Source: an uncultured Opitutia bacterium
GTDB lineage: Bacteria > Verrucomicrobiota > Verrucomicrobiia > Opitutales > Opitutaceae
Direction of reading: 5' to 3'
NCBI GenBank assembly: GCA_903948415.1
Contig: CAJAYO010000629.1
Location: 1 to 36,855 of the forward strand
Length of the DNA: 36,855 nucleotides
Shown: piece after piece, positions 17,689 through 27,140 of the stretch
Position numbering within the stretch: the stretch's first letter is position 1
How the letters are laid out: every line of letters starts with the position of its first letter
The notes under the pieces: model-generated
What the model was told of the DNA's origin: nothing
Database searches by the model: none
Seen by the model: only the letters and a program-made list of their open reading frames with translations
Translations under genes and position numbers: made by a program

Positions 17689-18950
17689 GAGGCCTTCTTC
17701 TCCTTGTCTTTCTTTTTGCCTTCGCCTTTGCCCTCGCCGCTCTTGCCGGCGCGAACGCCGCCGCTCGGGGCGGCAGCGTCTTTGACGTCAACGGGTTTGC
17801 CGGGAATGACGCGGAGTTGTCCGTCCGTGACGACCGTCTCGCCGGCGGTGAGGCCCTTGCTGATCACGGCGTCGGCCTCGGAGAGGCGCTCGACGACCAC
17901 GGGGCGGAGTTCGGCGGTCTTGTCGGATTTGACGACGTAAACATATTGGCCGGTCTGGGAGGTTTGAATCGCGCTGCTGGCCACGGTGAGCACTTCGGGG
18001 GAGGCGAGGGTGACGGTGACGGTGGCAAATTGCCCCGGCCAGAGGCGTTGGGCGGTGTTGGGAAAGGTGCCCTTGAGCTTCAAGGTGCCGGTGGACGAAT
18101 CGACCGTGTTGTCCATGAAGGTGAGATCGCCGTGTTCGGGTTTTTCTTCCAGGCCGGGAGGGATCACCGCGACCTTGAGGGTGCCGGTCGCCCGGTAGCG
18201 GACGACGGAACCGAAGTATTGTTGGGGCACGCCGAAGGTGACGTAAATCGGGCTGACCTGATGGATGGTGACGAGGAGGCCGCCGGCTTCGTTGACGCGG
18301 ACGAGGTCGCCTTCGTGCACCGGGATGTTGCCGGTGCGGCCGGCGAGCGGGGCGCGGATGGAACAGTATTCGAGCTGGAGCTTGGCGGTGGCGAGGCGCG
18401 ACTCGTCGGACTGCACCTCGGATTCGAGATTGCGGGCGGTGTCGGAAATTTTTTCGAACTGCTCTTTGGACACCATCTGATCGGTGGTGAGCGAGCGATA
18501 GCGGGCCACCTGGGTGCGGGCGGTTTCGAGCTGGACCCTGGCCTTTTGGAGATCGGCCTCGGCGGCGCGCAGGGCGTTTTCGAACGGACGGGGATCGATT
18601 TCGAAAAGCAGGTCGCCTTCCTTCACCGTCTGACCCTCCTTGATCGCGATCTTCACGAGCGTGCCGGTCACTTGGGAGCGGACCGTGGTGGTGCGGATGG
18701 GTTCGACGGCGCCGATGGCCTCGATCACCAACGGGACAATTTTCGTTTGCGCCTGGCCCACATAGACCGGGACCGCGCCGCCGCCCTTCTTGCCGCTGGC
18801 TCCACCGGCGCCGCCTGCGGCGGGAGCGGCGGCCTTTTCGCCGCAACCGGTCAGGCAAGCGAGCAGGGCGATTACCGGAAGGAACTGGAGGGGGGCGCCG
18901 AGAAGCAGGGCAGGGGAGCGAGGGGTTCGGGAGGACGGCGTGAGAATCAT
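17685..18950 (-). CDS. RND efflux periplasmic adaptor lipoprotein (MdtA-like)
   Basis: Lipobox LTGC at MILTPSSRTPRSPALLLGAPLQFLPVIALLACLTGCGEK; GTLVKIAIKEGQTVKEGDLLFEIDPRPF lipoyl-like region; YCSIRAPLAGRTG; ATGA overlap with the pump. Confidence 0.9.
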   Translation of the reverse strand: MILTPSSRTPRSPALLLGAPLQFLPVIALLACLTGCGEKAAAPAAGGAGGASGKKGGGAVPVYVGQAQTKIVPLVIEAIGAVEPIRTTTVRSQVTGTLVKIAIKEGQTVKEGDLLFEIDPRPFENALRAAEADLQKARVQLETARTQVARYRSLTTDQMVSKEQFEKISDTARNLESEVQSDESRLATAKLQLEYCSIRAPLAGRTGNIPVHEGDLVRVNEAGGLLVTIHQVSPIYVTFGVPQQYFGSVVRYRATGTLKVAVIPPGLEEKPEHGDLTFMDNTVDSSTGTLKLKGTFPNTAQRLWPGQFATVTVTLASPEVLTVASSAIQTSQTGQYVYVVKSDKTAELRPVVVERLSEADAVISKGLTAGETVVTDGQLRVIPGKPVDVKDAAAPSGGVRAGKSGEGKGEGKKKDKEKKAS

Positions 18951-19204
18951 GAGTAAGGGGGAAGGGAAGCGACGATGGCGGCGGGCGAAGGCCGTTCCGC
19001 GCAGCAGGACGTTTTCAAGGAGGGTAGGTTGCGTCAGAAGCGCGGGCGAACCTGCGGCGCGAAATCTCATCCGGCAAGCCGCCTTTCGCAGAATTTGCCA
19101 CCGCCCGGCAAAAACGAAATCCCAGCCCTGGCGCCCTCGTCATAGCCCAAACCTTTTCCTTGCTAGACGGGAGCGCCGACATTTCCCTTGAGGCCATTTT
19201 CTTC

Positions 19205-20794
19205 ATGAAAGTCCTCGTCGCCGATAAGATCTCACCCAAAGGAGTCGCCTACCTGCGCCAGCAGCCCGGCATCGAAGTCATCGAGGCCTACGGCTCGTCT
19301 CCGGAGAAAATTCTGGAACTCGTCAAGGACGTGCACGCGATCGCGGTCCGCTCGGAAACCAAGATCACGGCGGCCGTGTTCGCCGCCGCGCCGTTGCTCA
19401 AGGTCGTCGGCCGCGCCGGGGTCGGCGTGGACAACGTCGATGTCGAGGCCGCCACCGAGCGCGGGGTGATCGTGATGAACACGCCGTCGGGCAACACGAT
19501 CGCGACGGCCGAGCTGACCTTTACGCATATTCTCTGCGGCGCGCGTCCTGTGCCCCAGGCTGCCGCGTCCATGAAGGCCGGGCAGTGGGACCGGAAGAAT
19601 TTTTCCGGCATCGAGCTCTTTAAGAAAACCCTCGGCGTGATCGGCCTCGGCCGCATCGGAGCCGAGGTCGCGAAGCGCGCGCAGGCCTTCGGGATGAAGG
19701 TGCTCGCCTATGATCCCTATCTCGCGCCGAGCCGCGCCAAGGCCATGCAGGTCGAGGGCGTCACGCTCGACGAGCTCCTCGCGCAGTCGGACTACATCAC
19801 GGTGCACATGCCGATGACGGACGACACGCACCACATGATCGACGAGGCCGCGTTCGAGAAGTGCAAGAAGGGGCTCCGGATCTTCAACTGCGCCCGCGGT
19901 GGTATCATCAAGGAATCGGCGCTTATCGCCGCGCTCAAATCCGGCAAAGTCGCCGCCGCCGGCCTCGATGTTTTCGAGGAAGAGCCGCTGGCGAAGGACA
20001 GCGAACTCCGCACGCTCCCCAACGTCGTGCTCACGCCCCACCTCGGCGCTTCCACCACCGAGGCCCAGGAAGCGGTCGGCATCGAAGTTGCCGAGCAGAT
20101 CGCCGACGTCCTGAACGGCGGTGTGATCCGCAATGCCGTCAACATGCCCTCGATGGACGCGAACGCCGTGAAGGTGCTCGGACCCTCGATCGATCTCGGC
20201 GGCAAGCTCGGGACGCTGGTGCAGCAGATCGCGCCGCCGCAGATCGCGACGCTGCGCATCACGTATTGGGGCAAGATCGTCGACCTCGACGTGAACGCCG
20301 TCACGCGCGCGATCCAGCGCGGCTTCCTCCGCCGCATCAGCGGCGACTCCGTGAACTTTGTGAACGCGCCCGTCGCGCTCGAGCGTCTCGGGGTCCGCGC
20401 CGAAATTGTGAAATCGACGGACGATTCCGGTTACTCGGAGCTCATCCGCGTCGAGGCGATCACGCCGGACAACACGGCTTACACCGCCTCGGGCACGTTC
20501 ATCGGCAAGAGCAACCAACCGCGCATCGTCAGCATCAACGGTCGCGAGGTCGAAGTCGCCGCCGAGGGCAAGCTCCTCGTCCTCGAGAATCTCGACCAGC
20601 CCGGCATGGTCGGCACGATCGGCACCATCCTCGGCCAGGACAAAGTGAACATCGCCGACATGTCGCTCTCGCGCCTCACTCCCGGCGGCACCGCCTACAT
20701 GGTGGTGCGCGTCGACACCGAGCCGAGCGAGTCGGCCCGGGCGGTCATCAAGGGCCACGCCGCGATCAAGCTGGCGAAGTTCGTGCAGTTGTAA
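19205..20794 (+). CDS. serA: D-3-phosphoglycerate dehydrogenase
   Basis: MKVLVADKISPKGVAYL; LGVIGLGRIGAEVAKRAQAFGM Rossmann motif; NCARGGIIKESAL; C-terminal ACT region NLDQPGMVGTIGTILGQDKVNIADMSLSR. Confidence 0.95.
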   Translation: MKVLVADKISPKGVAYLRQQPGIEVIEAYGSSPEKILELVKDVHAIAVRSETKITAAVFAAAPLLKVVGRAGVGVDNVDVEAATERGVIVMNTPSGNTIATAELTFTHILCGARPVPQAAASMKAGQWDRKNFSGIELFKKTLGVIGLGRIGAEVAKRAQAFGMKVLAYDPYLAPSRAKAMQVEGVTLDELLAQSDYITVHMPMTDDTHHMIDEAAFEKCKKGLRIFNCARGGIIKESALIAALKSGKVAAAGLDVFEEEPLAKDSELRTLPNVVLTPHLGASTTEAQEAVGIEVAEQIADVLNGGVIRNAVNMPSMDANAVKVLGPSIDLGGKLGTLVQQIAPPQIATLRITYWGKIVDLDVNAVTRAIQRGFLRRISGDSVNFVNAPVALERLGVRAEIVKSTDDSGYSELIRVEAITPDNTAYTASGTFIGKSNQPRIVSINGREVEVAAEGKLLVLENLDQPGMVGTIGTILGQDKVNIADMSLSRLTPGGTAYMVVRVDTEPSESARAVIKGHAAIKLAKFVQL

Positions 20795-20814
20795 CCGCCC
20801 GCTGATCCGCGCGC

Positions 20815-21453
20815 ATGATCGTTTCGCTCCTCCTCGCCGCCGTTGTGGGGTATCTGTTGGGCGCACTGCCCTTCGGCTACCTCGTCGCGAAGGCGAAGGG
20901 GGTGAACATCTTTGAGGTCGGCAGCAAAAACCCCGGCGCGACCAATGTGCGCCGGGTGCTCGGGCACGGGCCGGGGAATTTGGTGCTGTTGCTGGATGCG
21001 GCCAAGGGGGCGCTGGCGGTGGGATGGATGATCCTTCTCAGCCGGAACGGCGGAAACATCGCGCCGGATGATCTCCTTCCGCTTGAGGTCACCGGGCTCG
21101 TCGCCGCCATGCTCGGCCACAGTTTCTCCTGTTTCACCAAGTTCAAGGGCGGCAAGAGCGTGGCCACCGGCGCCGGCGGTTTTCTCGTACTGTTTCCCCT
21201 TGGCATGGGCATCGGCTTCGTGGTCTTCAGCCTGACGCTCGCGCTCTCCCGCTACGTGTCGCTCGCGTCCATGCTCGGCGCCGCCTCGCTGCCGTTTGCG
21301 GCGTTTGCGTTCAAGCAGCCTTCGCCGGTCATCTCGCTGGCGGCGATGGCCGCCGCGTTTGTCATCTACCGCCACCGCGCGAACCTCGCGCGCATCCGCG
21401 CGGGCACCGAAAGCAAAGTCGGTCAGAAAAAGACCGACGCCCCCCACTCATGA
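20815..21453 (+). CDS. plsY: Glycerol-3-phosphate acyltransferase PlsY
   Basis: GYLLGALPFGYLVAK, VGSKNPGATNVRRVLG, LDAAKGALAV, FKGGKSVATGAG motifs. Confidence 0.95.
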   Translation: MIVSLLLAAVVGYLLGALPFGYLVAKAKGVNIFEVGSKNPGATNVRRVLGHGPGNLVLLLDAAKGALAVGWMILLSRNGGNIAPDDLLPLEVTGLVAAMLGHSFSCFTKFKGGKSVATGAGGFLVLFPLGMGIGFVVFSLTLALSRYVSLASMLGAASLPFAAFAFKQPSPVISLAAMAAAFVIYRHRANLARIRAGTESKVGQKKTDAPHS

Positions 21454-22772
21454 GCGAACCCATCACGATCAACATCGGCCTCTGCGGCTTCGGCACCGTC
21501 GGGCAGGGCGTATGGAAACATCTTTCGGCCAATCTCGCCGAACTCGAGTCGCGCCTCGGCGTGAAACTCAATCTCGCGCGCGCCGCCGTGCGCGACCTCA
21601 CGAAGGCCCGCACGGTCAGGGTCCCCGCGGCCAAACTCACCGACGATCCGCTCGCCATCGCCAACGATCCGGCGATCCACGTCGTGTGCGAACTCATGGG
21701 CGGCACGACGCTGGCGCGCAAAGTCACGCTCGCCGCGCTGCGGCACGGCAAGATCGTCGTCTCCGCCAACAAGGCGCTCATCTGCGAGCACGGCGCGGAA
21801 ATCTTCGAAGTCGCGCGCCGGCACGGCGGCCACTTCTTCTTCGAGGCCTCCGTCGCCGGGGGCATTCCGATCATCAAGGCCCTCCGCGAGGGGCTCGTCG
21901 CGAACCGGTTCCCGCGCATTTACGGCATTCTGAACGGCACGTGTAACTACATCCTCACCCAGATGGAGGACCGCGACGCCCCCTACGCCAGCGTGCTCGC
22001 CGATGCGAAGCGTCTTGGTTACGCCGAGGCCGACGAGTCGCTCGATGTCGACGGCTGGGACACCGCGCACAAGGCCAGCGTCCTCGCGTGGCTCGCGCAC
22101 GGCGTCTGGGTGAAGACCGACCAGATGATCGTCGAAGGGATCTCGCGTATCACGCCGGCGGATTTCAAGAACGCCGCCACGCTCGGCTTCGGCATCAAGC
22201 TCCTCGCGGTGATCACGCGCGACTTCGCGAAAAACGAACTCTGCGTGCGCGTGCACCCGACGCTCCTCCCCGAGGGCAACGTGATCGCCAACGTCAGCGG
22301 CGTGTTTAACGCGATCTCCGTCACCGGCGACGTCGTCGGCACCACCCTCTACAGCGGACGCGGCGCCGGCCAGGACGCCACCGCGAGCGCGGTGATCAGC
22401 GATATCGCCGACGCCGTGGCGCTCATCAAACACGGCAAAGGCGCGCACTTCATCGGCGAAGCGGTTCCCGCGCCGCGCCACGAGAAACGCCTCGCGCCAC
22501 CCGAGCACATCCGCTCGCGTTACTACCTTCGTCTCACGGTCAAAGACCAGCCCGGCGTGCTCGCGCGCGTCGCCTCGGTCATGGCGAAACACCACGTCAG
22601 CATCGCCAGCGTCATTCAAAATCCCGCCGAAACCGTCGGCGCCGCCTCGCTCGTCCTCACGACGCACCAGAGCAACGAAAAGGCGATGCACGCCACGCTC
22701 AAGCAACTCGGCGCCCTCGCCGCCGTCCTCGACGAACCGGTGCTCCTGCGCATCGGCGATTTCAACGACTAG
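21450..22772 (+). CDS. hom: Homoserine dehydrogenase with C-terminal ACT domain
   Basis: INIGLCGFGTVGQGVWKHL; ANKALICEHGAEIF; GILNGTCNYILTQMED; ACT segment DQPGVLARVASVMAKHHVSIASVIQ. ATGA overlap with plsY. Confidence 0.95.
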   Translation: MSEPITINIGLCGFGTVGQGVWKHLSANLAELESRLGVKLNLARAAVRDLTKARTVRVPAAKLTDDPLAIANDPAIHVVCELMGGTTLARKVTLAALRHGKIVVSANKALICEHGAEIFEVARRHGGHFFFEASVAGGIPIIKALREGLVANRFPRIYGILNGTCNYILTQMEDRDAPYASVLADAKRLGYAEADESLDVDGWDTAHKASVLAWLAHGVWVKTDQMIVEGISRITPADFKNAATLGFGIKLLAVITRDFAKNELCVRVHPTLLPEGNVIANVSGVFNAISVTGDVVGTTLYSGRGAGQDATASAVISDIADAVALIKHGKGAHFIGEAVPAPRHEKRLAPPEHIRSRYYLRLTVKDQPGVLARVASVMAKHHVSIASVIQNPAETVGAASLVLTTHQSNEKAMHATLKQLGALAAVLDEPVLLRIGDFND

Positions 22773-22789
22773 TTTTTCGCAAAACCTCC

Positions 22790-24004
22790 ATGGCCAGAAT
22801 CGTCCAAAAATACGGCGGCACCTCGGTGGGTGACGTCGACCGCATCAAGAACGTCGCCGCCCGCATCAAGGCGTTTCGCGACGAGGGCAACGAACTCGTT
22901 GTCGTCGTCTCGGCCCGCTCCGGCGTGACCAACGAACTCATCGCGCGCGCGAAATCGATCCACCCGAATCCGCCCGAGCGCGAGATGGACCAGCTCCTTT
23001 CCATCGGCGAGCAGGAGACGATCGCGCTCACCGCGATGGCGCTCGAGGCGATCGGCGTCGACGCCGTGAGCTACACCGGCGCGCAGGCCGGCATCTTCAC
23101 CGACACGGTGCACACCAAGGCGAAGATCAAAACCATCGATGCGAAGCCTCTCGAAAAAGACCTGAGCGCCGGCAAGGTGATCATCGTCGCGGGCTTTCAG
23201 GGCATCAACGACGAGGGCCACATCACGACGCTCGGCCGCGGCGGTTCCGACCTCACGGCCATTGCGCTCGCCGCCGCCATCAAGGCCGACAAGTGCGAGA
23301 TCTACACGGACGTCGACGGCGTTTACACCGCCGACCCGCGCGTCGTCAAAGACGCCCGCAAGCTCAACGAAATCAGCTACGACGAAATGCTCGAGCTGGC
23401 CTCCCTCGGCTCCAAGGTCATGCAGACGCGGTCGGTTGAGTTCGCATCGAAATACAACGTCGTTTTTGAAGTCCGCTCCTCTTTTAACAACAACCCAGGA
23501 ACCATCGTGAAACAAGAAGTCGCCTACATGGAAAAAGTCGTCGTTCGCGGCGTCGCCGTCGACAAGGACCAGGCCAAGGTCGTCGTCAGCAACATCGCCG
23601 ACAAACCCGGCACCGCCGCGAAGGTCTTCCGCGCGCTCGCGGAGGCCAACATCAACGTCGACATGATCGTCCAGAACGTCGGCCGCGACGGCGTGGCGAA
23701 TCTCACCTTCACCGTCCCGCAGACGGAAGTCGGCAAGGTCGAGCGGACGCTCGCGCCGGTGCTGAAGGACATCGGCGGCAGCGTGACGCTGGACGACCAG
23801 ATCGCGAAGCTCTCCGTTGTCGGGGTGGGCATGCGCACGCACAGCGGCGTGGCCTCGACGCTGTTCACCGCCTTGGCCGGCGCCGGCATCAACCTCGAGT
23901 TGATCAGCACGTCGGAAATCAAAATCTCCGTCGTGATCGCGAAAAACAAGGCCGACGAGGCCGCGCGCGTCGCGCACAAGGCCTTCGAATTGGAAAAACT
24001 GTGA
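22790..24004 (+). CDS. lysC: Aspartate kinase
   Basis: MARIVQKYGGTSVGDVDRI; TTLGRGGSDLTAIALAA; EIYTDVDGVYTADPRVV; C-terminal ACT domains. Confidence 0.95.
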   Translation: MARIVQKYGGTSVGDVDRIKNVAARIKAFRDEGNELVVVVSARSGVTNELIARAKSIHPNPPEREMDQLLSIGEQETIALTAMALEAIGVDAVSYTGAQAGIFTDTVHTKAKIKTIDAKPLEKDLSAGKVIIVAGFQGINDEGHITTLGRGGSDLTAIALAAAIKADKCEIYTDVDGVYTADPRVVKDARKLNEISYDEMLELASLGSKVMQTRSVEFASKYNVVFEVRSSFNNNPGTIVKQEVAYMEKVVVRGVAVDKDQAKVVVSNIADKPGTAAKVFRALAEANINVDMIVQNVGRDGVANLTFTVPQTEVGKVERTLAPVLKDIGGSVTLDDQIAKLSVVGVGMRTHSGVASTLFTALAGAGINLELISTSEIKISVVIAKNKADEAARVAHKAFELEKL

Positions 24005-24007
24005 GGG

Positions 24008-24075
24008 CCGGGCGGACTTTGGTCCGCCTGCTTCGAATCGAACACCACCGAGCGGCGGACTGAAGTCCGCCCTAC
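24008..24075. repeat. Paired inverted REP/REPIN-like palindromes between lysC and thrC
   Basis: GGCGGAC-TTTG-GTCCGCC (24011-24028) and GGCGGAC-TGAA-GTCCGCC (24054-24071) followed by CTAC; reverse strand reads GTAGGGCGGACTTCAGTCCGCC. Confidence 0.8.
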
Positions 24076-24086
24076 TTTCAAGCCCG

Positions 24087-25448
24087 ATGCGCTTCCTTTC
24101 CACCCGCGGCCAGACTCCGTCCCTCGGCTTCTCCGACGCCGTGGCCACCGGCCTTGCGCCGGACGGCGGGCTATTCCTGCCGGAGACGCTGCCGGATTTC
24201 TCCGGCCAGCTCGCGGCGTTTGAGAAGCTTTCCTACGCCGAACTCTGCTTCGAGTTCATGCGGGTGTTTGCGACGGACATTCCGGCCGAGACGCTGCGCC
24301 GCATCGTCACCGCGAGCTACACGACGTTTGCCGATCCCGCGATCGCGCCGCTGAAGCCGCTCGGAAAGAATCTCTACGTGCTCGAGCTCTTCCATGGGCC
24401 GACGCTCGCGTTCAAGGACTTCGCGCTCCAACTCCTCGGCAATCTCTACGCGCACCAGTGCGTCGTGCGCCGCGAGACGATCAACGTCCTCGGCGCCACG
24501 TCCGGCGACACGGGCGCCGCGGCGATTCACGGTCTGCTCGGGAAACCCGGCACCGCGATTTTTATTCTCTATCCCGACGGCCGCGTCTCACCGCTGCAGG
24601 AACGCCAGATGGCCTGCACGGGTGCGGAGAACGTCTTCGCGATCGCGGTCGACGGTTCGTTCGACGACGCGCAGGCCTCGCTGAAGGAAATCTTCGGCGA
24701 CCAGGCTTTCCGCACGCGCCACCGCTTGTCCGCGGTCAATTCCATCAACCTCGCGCGCGTCCTCGCGCAATGCGTTTACTATCTTTACGCATGGCTGCGG
24801 CTCCCGGCGAGTGAGCGCGGCAACGTCGAGTTCGTGGTGCCGACGGGCAATTTTGGCAATGTGCTCGCGGGCTGGCTGCTCCAGCAAATGGGCGTGCCGA
24901 TCCGCGGTTTCAAAGTCGCGACGAACCAGAACGACATCCTCCACCGGCTCTTCACGACGGGGGAATACCGGGTCGGCACCGTGCAACCGAGCCTCGCGCC
25001 GTCGATGGATATCCAGGTCGCGTCGAACTTCGAGCGCTTCATCTATTTCAACGTCGGCCGCGATCCGGCGCGCGTGCGCGAGGTCATGCAGACCTTCAAG
25101 ACGACCGGCGCCTACACGTTCGCGAACTTCAACCGCGACACGTTCAGCGCCTCGCGCACCAGCGATGCGGAGATCGCGAGCATCATCACGCGGGTTTATC
25201 GCGAGCACGGCTACGTGGCGGATCCGCACACGGCGTGCGGTTTCAAGGAGCTGAATCCCGACCGCGTGAGCATCGTGCTCTCGACGGCGAGCCCGGCCAA
25301 GTTTCCCGACACGATCCGCGCCGCCATCGGCGTCGAGCCGACGCATCCGAGCCTCGAAGCGCTCAAGGCGCGCAAAATCGTGAAGCACCTGCTCTCGGCG
25401 ACGCCCGCGGCGATCCGGGCGTTTGTCGACCGGCACGCGGTCGGGTAG
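24087..25448 (+). CDS. thrC: Threonine synthase
   Basis: MRFLSTRGQTPSLGFSDAVATGLAPDGGLFLPE; FHGPTLAFKDFALQLLG (PLP Lys); ATSGDTGAAAIHG; VPTGNFGNVLAGWLL. Confidence 0.95.
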   Translation: MRFLSTRGQTPSLGFSDAVATGLAPDGGLFLPETLPDFSGQLAAFEKLSYAELCFEFMRVFATDIPAETLRRIVTASYTTFADPAIAPLKPLGKNLYVLELFHGPTLAFKDFALQLLGNLYAHQCVVRRETINVLGATSGDTGAAAIHGLLGKPGTAIFILYPDGRVSPLQERQMACTGAENVFAIAVDGSFDDAQASLKEIFGDQAFRTRHRLSAVNSINLARVLAQCVYYLYAWLRLPASERGNVEFVVPTGNFGNVLAGWLLQQMGVPIRGFKVATNQNDILHRLFTTGEYRVGTVQPSLAPSMDIQVASNFERFIYFNVGRDPARVREVMQTFKTTGAYTFANFNRDTFSASRTSDAEIASIITRVYREHGYVADPHTACGFKELNPDRVSIVLSTASPAKFPDTIRAAIGVEPTHPSLEALKARKIVKHLLSATPAAIRAFVDRHAVG

Positions 25449-25618
25449 ATTTGTCTTCGCGCCCGGGATCACGGCGAGCCCGCCCGAATTCACGGCGGCG
25501 CGAATAGCGGACACAATGAACTCGCCACGGCGCGAAACGTGTCCGAGATATCGCGTCCGTTAGTGACGACGATGACGCCCGGAACGAACCGGGCCATCTT
25601 CGTGAATTCATACCCCCC

Positions 25619-27109
25619 ATGAAGACGACCACGAAGAAAAGCCCCGCGCGTCCGCTCACGCGGCGCGAGTTTGTCGGCCGAGCTTTGACCACGGCCGGAG
25701 TCATCGCTGGAGCGCCGGCGTTCCTGCGCGGCCAGAACCTCAACAGCAAACTGAACATTGCGTTCCTGGCCTGCGGTGGCCGCGCCAACACGAGCCTCGG
25801 TGAACTCACGCGCGTGCCGGGGCGCGCGGGAGGCAAGGGCGGCAAGCAGGCCGCCGCCGATCCTGCCGCGGGCCCGCATCCCGACGAGAACGTCACCGTG
25901 CTCTGCGACATCAACCAGGTCGCGATCGATTCCGCGGCGCAGCGTTACCCGCAGGCGAAAACCTTTACCGACCTCCGTCGCGTCTTCGACCGCCCGAACG
26001 ATTTTGACGCCGTGGTGGTCTCGACCGCGGAGCACACGCACGTGTTCGCCACGTATCTGGCACTCACGCACGGCAAACACGTCTATTGCGAGAAACCGCT
26101 CGCCTACAATCTTTGGGAGACGCGGTTGATTCGCGAAACCGCGGCGAAGTATCCGAAACTCTCGACGCAGATGGGGAACCAGGCCCACGCCTCCGTGGCG
26201 CGCCGCACGATCAAGGAGATTCTCAACACGGGCGTCATCGGCCCGGTGCGGGAGGTGCACGTCTGGGCGGATCGCGCGTGGGGCCTGCAGGACGCCGCGT
26301 CAGCGGAGAAGTTCGACAAACCGCACGGCTTCTACAACGGCACGCAGATCGTCAACCGCTTCACGGAGGAGATGCCGGTGCCGGCGACGTTGAACTGGGA
26401 CCTGTGGGTTGGGCCCGCGCCCATGCGGCCTTTCCACGCGACGTATTTTCCAGGTCCGCGGTGGTATCGCTGGTGGGAATTTGCCAATGGCACCATGAGC
26501 GACCTCGGCAGTCACGACAACGACGTGCCCTTCACAGTGCTCGACCTCTGGCGGCCGGACGGGAAGGGCGGGCGGGTGCTGGCTCCGGCGACGATCGAGG
26601 CGGTGTCGCCGAACGTGCCGGTGGCTCACCGCGAACTCTCTCCGGCCACGATGATGGCGACGTTTCAGTTTCCGGCGGCGGGCGCCCAGCCTGCGCTCAA
26701 GCTCGTGTGGCACCAGGGCGACAGCAAACCGCCGGGCTGGATTCCGGCCTGGGGCAAGCGCTCGTGCGTGTTTATGGGCGACAAAGGCCTGTTGCTCGGC
26801 GACGGAATGCTGCTGCCCGAGGAGCGCTTCAAAGGTTTTATCGCGCCGCCGGCGACCTTGCCACGCTCGCCCGGTCACTGGATCGAGTGGGTTAACTATG
26901 CGAAGGGCAATGGCCCTGTGCCCGGCTCGAATTTCCAATATTCGGGTTGGACGACCGAGGCGAACCACCTCGGCAACGTGGCCTATCGCACGGGAAAAAA
27001 GATCGAGTGGGACTATGCGAATCTGCGCGCGACCAACGCGCCGGAAGCGGCGCCCTTCATCAAACGGCCCGCCTACCGCAAGGGGTGGGAGGGCATTCTC
27101 CATGCATGA
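25619..27109 (+). CDS. Gfo/Idh/MocA family oxidoreductase with Tat-type signal
   Basis: LTRREFVGRALTTAGVIAGAPAFL twin-Arg leader; VVSTAEHTHVFATYLALTHGKHVYCEKPLAYN; MGNQAHA. Confidence 0.9.
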   Translation: MKTTTKKSPARPLTRREFVGRALTTAGVIAGAPAFLRGQNLNSKLNIAFLACGGRANTSLGELTRVPGRAGGKGGKQAAADPAAGPHPDENVTVLCDINQVAIDSAAQRYPQAKTFTDLRRVFDRPNDFDAVVVSTAEHTHVFATYLALTHGKHVYCEKPLAYNLWETRLIRETAAKYPKLSTQMGNQAHASVARRTIKEILNTGVIGPVREVHVWADRAWGLQDAASAEKFDKPHGFYNGTQIVNRFTEEMPVPATLNWDLWVGPAPMRPFHATYFPGPRWYRWWEFANGTMSDLGSHDNDVPFTVLDLWRPDGKGGRVLAPATIEAVSPNVPVAHRELSPATMMATFQFPAAGAQPALKLVWHQGDSKPPGWIPAWGKRSCVFMGDKGLLLGDGMLLPEERFKGFIAPPATLPRSPGHWIEWVNYAKGNGPVPGSNFQYSGWTTEANHLGNVAYRTGKKIEWDYANLRATNAPEAAPFIKRPAYRKGWEGILHA

Positions 27110-27140
27110 CGTACAAAGAGGGGGCCAGTCGTTTCCGGCC

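Noticed and set aside
19232-20866. 544-aa minus-strand ORF antisense to serA
   Set aside because: Arg/Asp/His-rich shadow frame; serA on the plus strand has full catalytic motifs.
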